Made by a program: the position numbers and the translations under genes. Below, piece after piece: positions 26,986 to 36,539 of a stretch of DNA of 64,000 bases (position 1 is the first letter of the stretch; each line of letters begins with the position of its first letter). Origin of the DNA: Actinomadura montaniterrae (GTDB lineage Bacteria > Actinomycetota > Actinomycetes > Streptosporangiales > Streptosporangiaceae); the NCBI RefSeq assembly GCF_008923365.1, contig NZ_WBMR01000008.1, positions 37,175 through 101,174 of the forward strand, given 5' to 3'. The notes beneath the pieces were generated by a model. The model was not told where the DNA came from. It saw nothing but the letters and a program-made list of their open reading frames with translations, and did no database searches.

Positions 26986-29538
26986 TCAACGAGGGGTGAG
27001 GGTGAGGGTGGGGCGGCCGAAGTGGCCGATTCCGTCCGTCTTGCGGGCGGCTTCGAGGCGTTCGGGCGGGACCTCGCCGTAAAGGGTGGTGCGCTGCCTG
27101 GCGGGTCGGCCCGCGCGCGCGGCGATCTCCTCCAGCTCGCTGATGGGCTTGAACGAGCCGTTCTCCGACCCGGCCATCCGGCTGATGGTCTCCTCCATCA
27201 GCGTCCCGCCGAGGTCGTTGACGCCGCCCTGCAGCACCCGCGTGCACAGCTCGTCGCCGAGCTTCACCCAGGACGTCTGGATGTTGGAGATGGCGCCGTG
27301 CAGCAGGATCCGGGCCAGCGCGTGGACGGCGACGTTCTCCCGCACGGTCGGCCCCGGACGCGCGAGTCCCGCCAGGTAGATCGGCGAGTTGTGGTGGACG
27401 AACGGCAGCAGCACGAACTCGCTGAACCCGCCCGTCCGCTCCTGGATGGAGCGCAGCAGCTTGAGGTGCGCGACCCAGTGCGCCGGGGTGTCCACGTGCC
27501 CGTACATCATCGTGGACGTCGTCGGGATGCCGATCTCGTGCGCCGTGGTGACGACCTCGACCCACTGGTCGGTGGGCAGCTTGCCCTTGGTCAGCACCCA
27601 GCGGACGTCGTCGTCGAGGATCTCGGCGGCCGTCCCGGGCAGCGAGTCGACGCCGGCCTCCTTCGCCGCCTCCAGCCACTCGCGGATGGACAGATCGGTG
27701 CGGGACGCGCCGTTGACGACCTCCATCGGGCTGTAGGAGTGCAGGTGGATGCCGGGGGCGCGGCGCTTCACCTCGCGGGCGAGGTCGAAGTAGGCGGTGC
27801 CGGGCAGGTCCGGGTGGATGCCGCCCTGCATGCAGATCTCGGTGGCGCCCGCCTCCCACGCCTCGTCCACCCGGTCGCCGACCTGCTGGAGCGACAGCGT
27901 GTACGCGTCGGCGTCGGTGCGGCGCTGCGCGAACGCGCAGAACCGGCAGCCGGTGTAGCAGACGTTCGTGAAGTTGATGTTCCGGGTGACGACGTAGGTG
28001 ACGTCGTCGCCGACCGTGTCGCGGCGCAGGTCGTCGGCGAGCTTCGCGAGCGCGTCGAGTTCCGGGCCGTCGGCGTGCAGCAGCGCGAGCGCCTCGTCGT
28101 CGGACAGGCCGGCGGGGTCGCGTTCGGCGGCGGCCATCGCGGACTTGACGTCGGCGTCGAACCGCTGCGGCGCGCTCATCCGCTCCTTGAGCGCGTCCCA
28201 GTCGCCGTACACCTCGTCGAAGTCGTCGCGCCGGTCGGACGTGCGGCCGGTCGTGTCGATCTCGGTGTGCAGGTCGGTGCGCCCGGACGCCTCGAACCCG
28301 CCGTCGGGCTCCTGCCACGGGCGCCCTTCGAGGACGGCGTCCTCGCGGGCGAGCCCGGTCGCCGGGTCGGCCAGCGCGGACACGTGCCCGATCAGCCGCG
28401 GGTCCAGCCACGGCTCGCCGCGCTTGACGTACTCGGGGTAGATCGTGAGGCGTTCGCGCAGTTCGAAGCCCGACTCGCGGGTCCGCTCGGCCAGCTCGTC
28501 GATCTGCGGCCACGGACGCTCGGGGTTCACGTGGTCCGGCGTCAGCGGGGACACGCCGCCCCAGTCGTCGATACCGGCGCGCAGCATCAGCGCGTACTGG
28601 TCGGCGACGAGGTTCGGCGGCGCCTGGACGCGCGCCTTCGGTCCGAGGACGATCCGCGTCACCGCGATCGTCGCGGCCAGCTCCTCCAGCTCGGCGTCCG
28701 GGGTGTCGCGCATCTTGGTGTCCGGCTTCGCCCGGAAGTTCTGCACGATCACCTCCTGGACGGCGCCGTACTCCCGCATCGTCCGGCGGATCGCGAAGAT
28801 CGCGTCGGCGCGCTCCTCGACCGTCTCGCCGATGCCGATGAGGATGCCGGTGGTGAACGGGACGTTCGTCCGGCCGGCGTCCTCCAGCACCCGCAGCCGG
28901 ACGGCCGGGTCCTTGTCCGGCGACCCGAAGTGGGGGCCGCCGCGCTCGCTGAACAGCCGCGTCGCGGTCGTCTCCAGCATCATCCCCATGGACGGCGCGA
29001 CCGGCTTGAGCCGCTGGAAGTCCCGCCAGGTCAGCACGCCGGGATTCAGGTGCGGCAGCAGCCCGGTCTCCTCCAGCACCCGGATCGCCATCGCCCGCAC
29101 GTACGAGAGCGTGTCGTCGTAGCCGTGCGCGTCGAGCCACTCGCGGGCCTGCTTCCACCGGTCCTCGGGACGGTCCCCGAGCGTGAACAGCGCCTCCTTG
29201 CAGCCCATCGCCGCGCCCTGCCGCGCGATGTCGAGGACCTCGTCGGGGCTGAGGTACGGCGCGTCCAGCCTGTGCGGGACGGTCGCGAACGTGCAGTAGC
29301 CGCAGCGGTCCCGGCACAGCCGGGTCAGCGGGATGAAGACCTTGCGGCTGTAGGTGATGATCCCGGGACGTCCCGCCGCCGCGAGACCGGCGTCCCTGGT
29401 CCTCGCCGCGTAGGCGAGGAGATCGTCGAGCTGCGGGCCGCGGGCCTGCAGCAGCGTCGCGGCCTCGGACTGGTCGAGCGTCTTCCCGTCACGCGCACGG
29501 GCCAAAGCCCGCCTGATCGCGTTCTGCGTGGCCTCCAT
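26986..29538 (-). CDS. fbiC: FO synthase (CofG-CofH fusion)
   Basis: This 850-residue protein fuses two radical-SAM enzymes. The N-terminal CofG half has CRDRCGYC (Cys75, 79, 82) and the C-terminal CofH half has CYTGCRFC (Cys527, 531, 534); each CxxxCxxC motif holds a [4Fe-4S] cluster. Together they join tyrosine and 5-amino-6-ribitylamino-uracil into FO, the deazaflavin core of F420. Length is that of actinobacterial FbiC. The ATG at 29538 is 6 nt after TAGAGT with no Shine-Dalgarno. It lies near fbiA-fbiB but on the opposite strand, so most of the F420 pathway is in one place. Confidence 0.97.
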   Translation of the reverse strand: MEATQNAIRRALARARDGKTLDQSEAATLLQARGPQLDDLLAYAARTRDAGLAAAGRPGIITYSRKVFIPLTRLCRDRCGYCTFATVPHRLDAPYLSPDEVLDIARQGAAMGCKEALFTLGDRPEDRWKQAREWLDAHGYDDTLSYVRAMAIRVLEETGLLPHLNPGVLTWRDFQRLKPVAPSMGMMLETTATRLFSERGGPHFGSPDKDPAVRLRVLEDAGRTNVPFTTGILIGIGETVEERADAIFAIRRTMREYGAVQEVIVQNFRAKPDTKMRDTPDAELEELAATIAVTRIVLGPKARVQAPPNLVADQYALMLRAGIDDWGGVSPLTPDHVNPERPWPQIDELAERTRESGFELRERLTIYPEYVKRGEPWLDPRLIGHVSALADPATGLAREDAVLEGRPWQEPDGGFEASGRTDLHTEIDTTGRTSDRRDDFDEVYGDWDALKERMSAPQRFDADVKSAMAAAERDPAGLSDDEALALLHADGPELDALAKLADDLRRDTVGDDVTYVVTRNINFTNVCYTGCRFCAFAQRRTDADAYTLSLQQVGDRVDEAWEAGATEICMQGGIHPDLPGTAYFDLAREVKRRAPGIHLHSYSPMEVVNGASRTDLSIREWLEAAKEAGVDSLPGTAAEILDDDVRWVLTKGKLPTDQWVEVVTTAHEIGIPTTSTMMYGHVDTPAHWVAHLKLLRSIQERTGGFSEFVLLPFVHHNSPIYLAGLARPGPTVRENVAVHALARILLHGAISNIQTSWVKLGDELCTRVLQGGVNDLGGTLMEETISRMAGSENGSFKPISELEEIAARAGRPARQRTTLYGEVPPERLEAARKTDGIGHFGRPTLTLTPR

Positions 29539-29544
29539 GCGGGC

Positions 29545-29550
29545 ACTCTA
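29545..29550 (-). promoter_or_regulatory. Leaderless-type -10 box (fbiC)
   Basis: On the minus strand TAGAGT is followed by 6 nt and ATG, consistent with leaderless transcription of fbiC. Confidence 0.5.
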
Positions 29551-29794
29551 TGCCAATCGTCATATTTTGCGCCGCGCCGGGGGCCGGGAAACCGGCGATC
29601 ACCGGGATACAGCCCGCCGCGTGCTCCGACTATTCCCCCGAGACCGCCGCGACCCGGGATGTAGCGAAACTTAATCAATACCTCTAGAAAGAGTCGCTAG
29701 TCCTCAATGTTGGACTGAGTCAAACTAAAGGTGCGAGAGGGTCGTCCCCCCGGGCGGAACCACCGCCGCACGGCCCTCGCCGAAGGACAGTCCC

Positions 29795-30016
29795 ATGCTG
29801 GTCATGCTCGCGATCATCATCCTGCTCGCCGTCCTCGCGCCGATCGCCGGCGCCGACACCCGCGACGGCCTGAACTGGACCCCCGACAACTTCTGGCTCT
29901 CCCGCCGGTCCGCCCAGGCCCGGAAGGAAAGGGTCAGAAGCGCCGGTAGTCGCGGACGGGAAGACGGGGGCCGCGCCGCGGAGGGCGCGCGCCGGACGAT
30001 CCCAGCAGCCGGGTGA
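29795..30016 (+). CDS. Small single-TM hypothetical protein
   Basis: A 73-residue frame starting MLVMLAIIILLAVLAPIAGAD, one strong membrane segment, followed by GLNWTPDNFW and an Arg-rich end. GAAGGA lies ~7 nt before the ATG. The hydrophobic N-terminus and SD argue for a real gene, but the last ~28 codons overlap the 3' end of the convergent DNA glycosylase gene and look less natural. Upstream (29539-29794) is an A/T-richer stretch with AGTCC-N8-GGACT and a TTGGAC element, a plausible promoter. No function is recognised. Confidence 0.5.
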   Translation: MLVMLAIIILLAVLAPIAGADTRDGLNWTPDNFWLSRRSAQARKERVRSAGSRGREDGGRAAEGARRTIPAAG

Positions 30017-30878
30017 CCCGGTGCCGATGCCCCGCGTACGGCGCCAGCAGCTCCAGCATCCCGGCGTCGTCGACCTTGCGGCCCGCCAGCGCCCAGCCGA
30101 CCAGGCCGGGCAGGTGGTAGTCGCCGACGGAGACGGCGTCGGGATCGCCGGCCGCCCGCTGCCGGACCTCCGCCGCCGTCCAGACCCCGACGCCCGGCAG
30201 CGTCCGCAGCCGGGCCTCGGCCGGGTCGTCCTCCAGCCGGGCGGCGACCCGCGCCGCGCCGATGATGGTCCGGGCCCGGACCGCCTCCAGCCCCGACCGG
30301 TGCCACTCCCACGACGGGATCCGGATCCAGACCGCGGGCGGCGGCGGGACCCGCAGCCGCAGCGCGGCGGGCGCGCCCGGCGCCGGCTCGCCGAACCGGC
30401 GCAGCAGGTACCCCCAGGCCCGCCACGCCTCCTCGGCGAGGACCTTCTGCTCCATCACCGCCGGGACGAGCGCCTCGAACACCCGGTTCGTCCGGCCGAT
30501 CCGCAGCCCCGGCCGAAGTAGCGCCTGCCGCCGCACGATCTCGTGGTGCGGCTCGAACCCGTCCGGGTCGTCGGATGCCCCGAGCAGGTCCGGCAGGCCG
30601 TCCAGCAGCCACTCGGCGCCCGGCCCCCACGCGTTCCCCTCGACGACGCCTCCGCGAGTGCGAATCCGCAGCGTGCCCGGCCCTTCCGGGGTGTAGGACG
30701 CGCGCCAGACCGTCCCGTCCCGCTCCACCCGGAACGCGGGATCGTGGTGCCCGCGCTGGTGCGGGCCCAGCGTCGCCCCCACGTCGACGGCGAAGGCGGG
30801 CGCCCACTCGCGCCGCAGCCCCCCGGCGGCACGTCCCGGCAGCGGCCCGGACGCGACGCCCGCCGGGCCGTCAGGCAT
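29934..30878 (-). CDS. DNA-3-methyladenine glycosylase 2-family (HhH-GPD) protein
   Basis: A 314-residue base-excision repair glycosylase of the AlkA type. It has an N-terminal TBP-like region, then the helix-hairpin-helix LPGVGVWTAAEVRQRA and the catalytic Asp in GDYHLPG (Asp253), which expels alkylated purines. The ATG overlaps the end of the GDP-mannose pyrophosphorylase gene by 8 nt, so a repair gene rides in a sugar-nucleotide operon. No iron-sulfur Cys cluster is present, as expected for AlkA-like enzymes. Convergent overlap with the small ORF at 29795 is ~80 bp. Confidence 0.9.
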   Translation of the reverse strand: MPDGPAGVASGPLPGRAAGGLRREWAPAFAVDVGATLGPHQRGHHDPAFRVERDGTVWRASYTPEGPGTLRIRTRGGVVEGNAWGPGAEWLLDGLPDLLGASDDPDGFEPHHEIVRRQALLRPGLRIGRTNRVFEALVPAVMEQKVLAEEAWRAWGYLLRRFGEPAPGAPAALRLRVPPPPAVWIRIPSWEWHRSGLEAVRARTIIGAARVAARLEDDPAEARLRTLPGVGVWTAAEVRQRAAGDPDAVSVGDYHLPGLVGWALAGRKVDDAGMLELLAPYAGHRHRVTRLLGSSGARPPRRGPRLPVRDYRRF

Positions 30879-31938
30879 CGGTGGAGAAGCGGACCGCCGT
30901 GGGCGGCAGCTCGATCCCCGGCCAGACGCGCAGGCCGCAGCACAGCTCGTTGCCCGGCCCGACCACCGCGCCGTCGCCGAGGATGACCCCGTCCAGGACC
31001 GCCCCGGGGCCGACGCGCGCGCCGCGGCTCAGCACCGAGTCGCGGACGGTCGCGCCCTCCGCGACGAACGCGTCGTCCAGCAGCACGCTGCCGATGACGG
31101 TCGCGCCCGCCTCGACCACGGCGCCGCGCCCGACCGTCGTGCCGCCGCGCACCACCGCGCCCGGCGACACCGTCGAACCGGCGAGGGTCAGCCGCTCGCC
31201 CGGGCCGCCCGGCATCGCCGGCGAGTCGATCTTGCCGAGGACGAGGTCGCAGGACCCGCGGACGAACGCCTCCGGCGTGCCGACGTCCAGCCAGTAGCCC
31301 GACTCGACATGGCCCATGACCACGGCGCCGGAGGAGATGAGGGCCGGGAACGTCTCGCGCTCGACGGAGACGACCTCGTCCTCGGCGATCGTGTCGATCG
31401 CCGAGCGGCGGAACACGTAGCAGCCCGCATTGATCTGGTTCGTCACCGGATGGGAGGTCTTCTCCAGGAACGCGGTGACGCGTCCCGCGCCGTCGGTCGG
31501 GACGCACCCGAACCGGGTCGGGTCGTCCACCTCCGTGAGGTGCAGCGTGACCGCCGCGCCGGCGCTCTCGTGCACCTTCACCTGGGCGCGCATGTCATGG
31601 CCGGACAGGATGTCGCCGTTGAGGATCAGCACCGGGTCGTCCGGGCCGCAGGTCAGCGCGCGCGCCGCGTTGCGGATCGCGCCTCCGGTGCCGAGCGGCT
31701 GCGACTCGCTGACGTACACCAGGTCGACGCCGTGCGCGCGCGGGCCGAACGCCGCCTCGAACATCTCCGCGCGGTAGGACGTCGCGAACACGATGCGCTC
31801 GACGCCGGCGGCGTGCGCGCGGGCCAGCTGGTGCGCCAGGAACGCGACGCCGGCCGTGGGGAGCAGCGGCTTCGGGGTGGAGATCGTCAACGGGCGCAGG
31901 CGGGTGCCCTGGCCTCCCACCAGGAGGATCGCTTCCAC
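30871..31938 (-). CDS. manC: Mannose-1-phosphate guanylyltransferase-like nucleotidyltransferase
   Basis: A 355-residue NDP-sugar pyrophosphorylase. The signature GGQGTRLRPLT...PKPLLP at ~8-27 binds the NTP; LNGDILSG supplies metal-binding Asp; the C-terminal third is a left-handed beta-helix of hexapeptide repeats (VVRGGTTVGRGAVVEAGATV). It matches Rv3264c-type enzymes that make GDP-mannose from mannose-1-P and GTP. It completes the route with the phosphomannomutase and the SIS protein. Start is GTG 31938 with AAAGGAG upstream. It follows the GT4 gene by 37 nt. Confidence 0.9.
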   Translation of the reverse strand: MEAILLVGGQGTRLRPLTISTPKPLLPTAGVAFLAHQLARAHAAGVERIVFATSYRAEMFEAAFGPRAHGVDLVYVSESQPLGTGGAIRNAARALTCGPDDPVLILNGDILSGHDMRAQVKVHESAGAAVTLHLTEVDDPTRFGCVPTDGAGRVTAFLEKTSHPVTNQINAGCYVFRRSAIDTIAEDEVVSVERETFPALISSGAVVMGHVESGYWLDVGTPEAFVRGSCDLVLGKIDSPAMPGGPGERLTLAGSTVSPGAVVRGGTTVGRGAVVEAGATVIGSVLLDDAFVAEGATVRDSVLSRGARVGPGAVLDGVILGDGAVVGPGNELCCGLRVWPGIELPPTAVRFSTDA

Positions 31939-31975
31939 TCGGCTCCTTTCTCCACCACGGCCGTGGTGACGAAGC

Positions 31976-33145
31976 CTAGTGGGTGGCGGACGCGGGCCCG
32001 CGACCGTGGGAGGCCTCGTACTGCCGGATGGCGCGCTCGTAGGAGGCCATGTGCGCCTCCGCGGACGCGGTCCAGGTGAACTCCAGCGACCGCGTGTAGG
32101 CGGCCTCCGCCAGCCCGGCGCGGCGCGCCGGGTCGCCGCTCAGCGCGGTCAGCGCCGACGCGATGCCCTCCGGGTCCGGCTCGGTGTAGGCGACCGCGTC
32201 GCCGCCGACCTCCGGCAGCGGGCCCCGGCGCGTCGTCAGTACCGGCGCGCCGCACGCCATCGCCTCCAGCACCGGCAGCCCGAACCCCTCGCCGCGGCTC
32301 GGCAACGCCACCACCAGCGCGCCGCCGAAGAACCCGGGCAGCGACGGCCACGGCAGATACCCGGGCCGCAGCACCCGCAGCCGCGGCGGCACCGTCGCCA
32401 TCGCCGCGTCGACCTCGTCGTCCCAGCCCCCGCCGCCCGCGAGGACCAGCGCGGGCGGGTCCTCCAGCCCGGAGCACGCGCGCACCCAGCCGCGGATCAG
32501 GTTCGGGACGTTCTTGCGCGGCTCCAGCGCGCCCAGATACGCGACGTACGGGCGGTCGTGCAGGCCGAGCCGGTCGGAGACCTGCTTCACCTCCGCCTCG
32601 GACGGCCGGTGGAACACCTCGTGGTCGACGCCGTGGTAGGCCACGTCGATGTGCTCGGGGTCGGCGCCGAGGATCCGGACCAACTCGTCCCGCGTCGCCC
32701 GCGACGGGACGATCAGCCGGGTCGCGCGGCGGGCCGCGGTCCGGGTCGCCGACTTGACGTAGGTCGTGCGGACCGGGTCGTGCACCTCCGGCTCCGCGAA
32801 CAGCGTCACGTCGTGGATGGTCACCACCGTCGGCCGGACGGCGCTGACCGGCATCGTGTACGTCGGCAGGTGGATCACGTCGGCCGCGACGCTGTCGGCG
32901 ACATGCGGCAGACCGGTCTGCTCCCACGCCAGCCGGGTCGCGCGGTGCGCCAGCGCCGCCGGGCCCGCGACGATCCGGGCCCCCGGGGCGAGCTGGCCGT
33001 ACCGCTTCTCGTCCGCGCGCTGGCACGCGACCGCGAGGTCCGCGCCGAGCGCGTGCAGGGCCGACAGCAGGCCGTCCACGTACCGTCCGAGCCCGCCCCT
33101 GTCGGCGGGTACCGCGGTGGCGTCGAGCAGGATCCGAGGCGCCAC
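31976..33145 (-). CDS. GT4 glycosyltransferase, probably mannosyltransferase
   Basis: A 389-residue GT-B enzyme: N-terminal Rossmann half (LLDATAVPADRGGLGRYVDGLL), linker LGALEPRKNVPNLI, and the C-terminal donor motif EGFGLPVLEAMACGAPV (the E-x7-E retaining GT motif). It transfers an activated sugar in the cytosol. Being directly upstream of manC in the same transcript suggests GDP-mannose as donor, e.g. for polyprenyl- or phosphatidylinositol-linked glycans. I chose GTG 33145 since GGGGGAG lies 6 nt upstream; the ATG at 33160 has no such site. Confidence 0.9.
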   Translation of the reverse strand: MAPRILLDATAVPADRGGLGRYVDGLLSALHALGADLAVACQRADEKRYGQLAPGARIVAGPAALAHRATRLAWEQTGLPHVADSVAADVIHLPTYTMPVSAVRPTVVTIHDVTLFAEPEVHDPVRTTYVKSATRTAARRATRLIVPSRATRDELVRILGADPEHIDVAYHGVDHEVFHRPSEAEVKQVSDRLGLHDRPYVAYLGALEPRKNVPNLIRGWVRACSGLEDPPALVLAGGGGWDDEVDAAMATVPPRLRVLRPGYLPWPSLPGFFGGALVVALPSRGEGFGLPVLEAMACGAPVLTTRRGPLPEVGGDAVAYTEPDPEGIASALTALSGDPARRAGLAEAAYTRSLEFTWTASAEAHMASYERAIRQYEASHGRGPASATH

Positions 33146-33325
33146 GGTCCACTCCCCCATTCCGGCGCTTCCGCCGTAGTGGCGTAGATCACTCTTTACC
33201 GTTCGAGCCTACGCCCGCGACCGTGCCGGGCGCGCGACCTCCGCGCCCCTCGCCGCCGCGAGTCATGGTGAGGGCCTACCCGAGCCCCCGGGCCCATACC
33301 TTTCACTCCGGGCCCGGCCCCACAC

Positions 33326-34030
33326 CTATCTCTTGCGCGCGTGTACCAGGACGATGCTGCCCTGCTGGTTCGGCGCGCTCCGGTCGGCGAGGGCGACGAG
33401 CGGCGCCAGCGGGGCCGCCGCGTTGAAGCCGACCTTCCCGCCGTACGTCGACAGCGACAGGTACAGGCGCTCCGTCGCGGCCGTCCTGAACTGGTAGGAG
33501 TGCCGCACGAGGTCGAGGCCGCGCTCGTCCATCAGCTTGCGCAGGCTCTCGTGGGTGTAGGTGTGCTGGACGTGGTACTTCGCCTTGTGCGCGTCCCGCA
33601 GCTTCGGCCAGGCGTCCGCGCGGCTCAGCACGTCGGCGGACATGAAGATCTCACCGCCGGGCTTCAGCACCCGCGCCATCTCGTCCAGGGACCTCCCGCC
33701 GTCGTCGAAGTGCTCGATCGCGCACACCGACAGGACCGCGTCGAACGAGGCGTCGCCGAACGGCAGCCGCAGCGCGTCGCACTCGATCAGCGCGGGCGCG
33801 TCGGCGAGCGTCCGGCCGTACACCATCTTGTTGCGGGCCAGGTCGATCGAGACGGCGTGGGCCCCGCGGCGGCGCGCGCGCCCCGCCCAGTAGCCGTCGC
33901 CGCCGGCGACGTCGAGGACCCGCTTGCCGCGCAGGTCCCGTCCCATCCAGGACAGCAGCGTCCCCGCCTCGCGGTACCGGCACACGTGTACCTGGTGCCC
34001 CATGAAGGCGACCACATCCGAGAGTTTCAT
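33326..34030 (-). CDS. Class I SAM-dependent methyltransferase
   Basis: A 234-residue methyltransferase with motif I VLDVAGGDGYW, acidic motif II IDLARN, then CDALRLPFGDASFDAVLSVCAIEHF and LKPGGEIFMSADV, as in ubiquinone/sugar/lipid methyltransferases (Methyltransf_11). The C-terminal part HSYQFRTAATERLYLSL may bind the acceptor. The acceptor is unknown; neighbouring glycosyltransferases suggest a polyprenyl- or glycan-linked substrate. The ATG is 8 nt after TACAGT; it is divergent from the flippase-like gene. Confidence 0.87.
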   Translation of the reverse strand: MKLSDVVAFMGHQVHVCRYREAGTLLSWMGRDLRGKRVLDVAGGDGYWAGRARRRGAHAVSIDLARNKMVYGRTLADAPALIECDALRLPFGDASFDAVLSVCAIEHFDDGGRSLDEMARVLKPGGEIFMSADVLSRADAWPKLRDAHKAKYHVQHTYTHESLRKLMDERGLDLVRHSYQFRTAATERLYLSLSTYGGKVGFNAAAPLAPLVALADRSAPNQQGSIVLVHARKR

Positions 34031-34114
34031 CGCCCCCAACTGTAGGGCGCGGAGGGCGGCGGCGCGGCCGAAGCGGCTCCGCGGAGGCCGGGCACGCCGC
34101 GATCCGGGTTCGCC

Positions 34115-34120
34115 TACGCT
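34115..34120 (+). promoter_or_regulatory. Leaderless-type -10 box (flippase-like gene)
   Basis: TACGCT is followed by 6 nt and GTG 34127; no Shine-Dalgarno is present. Confidence 0.45.
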
Positions 34121-34126
34121 GGGCGC

Positions 34127-35128
34127 GTGAACATCAAGGTCGTCGCCATGCGGGCCCTGCGCGTGCTGCTGGTACTGCTCGCGCTCGGGTTCTGCGCCTA
34201 CAGCGTGATCCACCAGTGGGACGCGACGACGAAGGCGTTCCGGGAGATGTCCTGGCCCACGCTCGCCGGCGCGCTCGTGACGGGCCTGGCCGGCCTGTTC
34301 GCGTGGACGCTCGGGTGGCGGACGTTCCTCGGCGGCCTCGGCTCGCACCTGCCGCTGCAGGTCGCCTACCGGATCTCGGCGGTCTCCCAGCTCGGCAAGT
34401 ACGTGCCGGGCAAGGTGTGGGCGCTCGTCACGCAGATCGAGATGGCCCGCGAGCACAAGGTGCCGGCGGAGCGCAGCTTCGGCTCGACGCTGCTGGCCGT
34501 CGCGACCTCGACGGCGTGCGGGCTCGCCGTGGCGGCGGTGACGCTGCCGCTGACGTCCGCGGCGGCGCGCCGCGAGTACTGGTGGCTGTTCCTGCTCGCC
34601 CCGTTCATGCTCGCGGCGCTGCACCCGAAGGTCGTGACGTGGGCGCTGGACCTCATGCTGAAGCTCGTCCGGCGGCCGCCGCTGGAGCATCCGGTCAGCC
34701 TCGGCGTGACGCTGCGGGCCGTCGGCTGGACGGTCCTCGGGTGGGCGCTGTTCGGCGTGCACACCTGGCTGCTGTGCCTGGCCGTCGGCGGCGACGGCCC
34801 CGGGCTCCCGTTCCTCGCGACCGGCGCCTACGCGCTGGCGTTCGTCGCCGGGTTCCTCGTCTTCATCGCGCCGGGCGGCATCGGCGCGCGGGAGGCCGCG
34901 CTGACGGTGGTCCTGACGCCGGTGCTGCCGGCGGGCGCGCCGGTCGTGGTCGCGATCGCGTCGCGCGTCGTGCTGACGGTCGCCGACCTGCTCAACGCGG
35001 GCGCCGGCCTCCTGCTCGGCCGCTCCGCCCGCCGCCACCGCGCGGAGGCCGCCCTGTCCGCGGACGAAGGCGGGAATGAAGCCGATCGCCACGCGCTTGT
35101 CAGGGGTACCAAGCCTACGAAGGAGTGA
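34127..35128 (+). CDS. Lysylphosphatidylglycerol-synthase-TM/flippase-like membrane protein
   Basis: A 333-residue protein with about eight hydrophobic segments and the family markers RISAVSQLGKYVPGKVW and FIAPGGIGAREAAL of the LPG_synthase_TM (UPF0104, AglD-like) superfamily. Members act in lipid or lipid-linked-sugar translocation or as integral glycosyltransfer partners. The stop overlaps the upstream in-frame GTG of thioredoxin and lies 2 nt before its chosen start. It is divergent from the methyltransferase, within a cluster of glycosyltransferases, so flipping of a lipid-linked sugar is a fair guess. Confidence 0.86.
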   Translation: MNIKVVAMRALRVLLVLLALGFCAYSVIHQWDATTKAFREMSWPTLAGALVTGLAGLFAWTLGWRTFLGGLGSHLPLQVAYRISAVSQLGKYVPGKVWALVTQIEMAREHKVPAERSFGSTLLAVATSTACGLAVAAVTLPLTSAAARREYWWLFLLAPFMLAALHPKVVTWALDLMLKLVRRPPLEHPVSLGVTLRAVGWTVLGWALFGVHTWLLCLAVGGDGPGLPFLATGAYALAFVAGFLVFIAPGGIGAREAALTVVLTPVLPAGAPVVVAIASRVVLTVADLLNAGAGLLLGRSARRHRAEAALSADEGGNEADRHALVRGTKPTKE

Positions 35129-35130
35129 CC

Positions 35131-35454
35131 GTGACGGCCCCCATCAGCGTGACCGACGCCACGTTCGCCGAGGAAGTCCTGAACAGCGACGTGCCGGTGC
35201 TCGTCGACTTCTGGGCGGACTGGTGCGGCCCCTGCCGCATGATCGCCCCCGTCCTGGACCAGATCGCGGCCGAGCAGGACGGCCGGATCAAGATCGCCAA
35301 GCTGGACTACGACGCCAACCCGCAGACCCCGCAGAAGTACGGCGTGCTGGGGCTGCCGACGCTGCTGCTGCTCAAGAACGGCGAGGTCGTCGAGCAGATC
35401 ACCGGCGCCAAGCCGAAGCGGGCGCTGCTGAAGGTCATCGAGCCCCACCTGTGA
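35131..35454 (+). CDS. trx: Thioredoxin
   Basis: A 107-residue thioredoxin with active site WCGPC (Cys32, Cys35), the buried Asp26 in LVDFWADW and the cis-Pro in GLPTLLLL. It should be a cytosolic dithiol reductant served by thioredoxin reductase. Two in-frame GTGs are available; I chose 35131 because AAGGAG lies 5 nt upstream of it but overlaps the one at 35125. It directly follows the membrane protein gene. Its 3' end overlaps the convergent GT4 gene by 20 bp. Confidence 0.95.
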   Translation: MTAPISVTDATFAEEVLNSDVPVLVDFWADWCGPCRMIAPVLDQIAAEQDGRIKIAKLDYDANPQTPQKYGVLGLPTLLLLKNGEVVEQITGAKPKRALLKVIEPHL

Positions 35455-36526
35455 GCGCGGTGAGCGCCTCCAGGTAGGCGGCCCAGACCGGGCCGTGGTC
35501 GACCGGGCGGACGCCGGAGCGCAGCCGCTCCGGCTCCCCCGGCGCGTAGAACCGGGTGATGGCCTCGGCCAGCGCGGGCGCGTCGCCGGGCGGGCAGATC
35601 AGGCCGTCCACGCCGTCGCGGACCTGCTCGGCGAACCCGCCGACGTCCGTCGCGATCACCGGGAGGCCGTGCTCGTAGGCCATCCACACGTTCTGCGACG
35701 CGGTGGCCGTCCGGTACGGCAGGACGAGCGCGTCCGCGGCGGCGAACAGGCCGGGGACGTCCGCGGCGGGCACGTAGCCGGGCCGCAGGTCCACCCGGGA
35801 CGCCAGGTCCAGCGACCGGATCAGCTCCCGGGTCTCGTCCAGGCCGCCCCAGAACTCGCCCGCGACGGTCAGCCCGACGTCGCCGGGCCCCTCGGCGAGC
35901 GCGCGCAGCAGGACGTCCAGACCCTTGTACGGGCGGACGATCCCCCAGAACAGCAGCCGCCGCCGCACCTTGCCGTCGTCGGCGGGCACGCCGCCGGACG
36001 CGGGCAGGTGCGCGGGCATCTCCGCCACGCGGACGGGACGCGCCGTCAACCCCCGCGCCAGCTCCGCCTGCGCCTCCGAATGGACGAGGACGCCGTCGAC
36101 CTTGCGCAGCAGCCGTTTCATCAGCGGCTCGTCGTAGACCTTGCGCTCGTGCGGCAGCACGTTGTGGCACAGCGCCACCACGGGCGCCCGGCGCCGGAGA
36201 CCGGCGAGTATGCCCAGGTAGGACGGAACCTGGACGGGGCTCAGCACGGCCAGCACGACCAGGTCGTACGCCCGCAGCGCCCGGCCGGTGCGGTACCAGC
36301 CGTCCGGACGGCGCCAGTCGAGGCGGTGCCGGGTGCCGGGGAACGGCTCGCCCTCCGGCTCGGCGATCGTCTGCTGCCCCGGGTACAGGAAGCCGGGGTA
36401 CTGGGCGCGCCACGACTCGATGGCGACGTCGTGCCCGGCCGCGGCCAGCCGCCGCGCCAGCTCGGTGGTGTGGTGGGCGCCGCCCCCCTTGTAGGGGAAG
36501 GCGGGGCCGACGACGGCGATCCGCAC
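35435..36526 (-). CDS. GT4 glycosyltransferase
   Basis: A 363-residue GT-B enzyme starting MRIAVVGPAFPYKGGGAHHTTELARRL. The C-terminal domain has LLFWGIVRPYKGLDVLL, DALVLPYRTATASQNVWMAYEHGLPVIATDVGGFAE; the usual E-x7-E is altered to a Gln/Glu pattern, as in some polyprenyl-linked-sugar GTs. It would extend a lipid-linked glycan on the cytosolic side. The GTG at 36526 lies 13 nt after the stop of the upstream GT2 gene, so both share a transcript. Confidence 0.87.
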   Translation of the reverse strand: MRIAVVGPAFPYKGGGAHHTTELARRLAAAGHDVAIESWRAQYPGFLYPGQQTIAEPEGEPFPGTRHRLDWRRPDGWYRTGRALRAYDLVVLAVLSPVQVPSYLGILAGLRRRAPVVALCHNVLPHERKVYDEPLMKRLLRKVDGVLVHSEAQAELARGLTARPVRVAEMPAHLPASGGVPADDGKVRRRLLFWGIVRPYKGLDVLLRALAEGPGDVGLTVAGEFWGGLDETRELIRSLDLASRVDLRPGYVPAADVPGLFAAADALVLPYRTATASQNVWMAYEHGLPVIATDVGGFAEQVRDGVDGLICPPGDAPALAEAITRFYAPGEPERLRSGVRPVDHGPVWAAYLEALTALTGGAR

Positions 36527-36539
36527 TAGACCGCCCGCA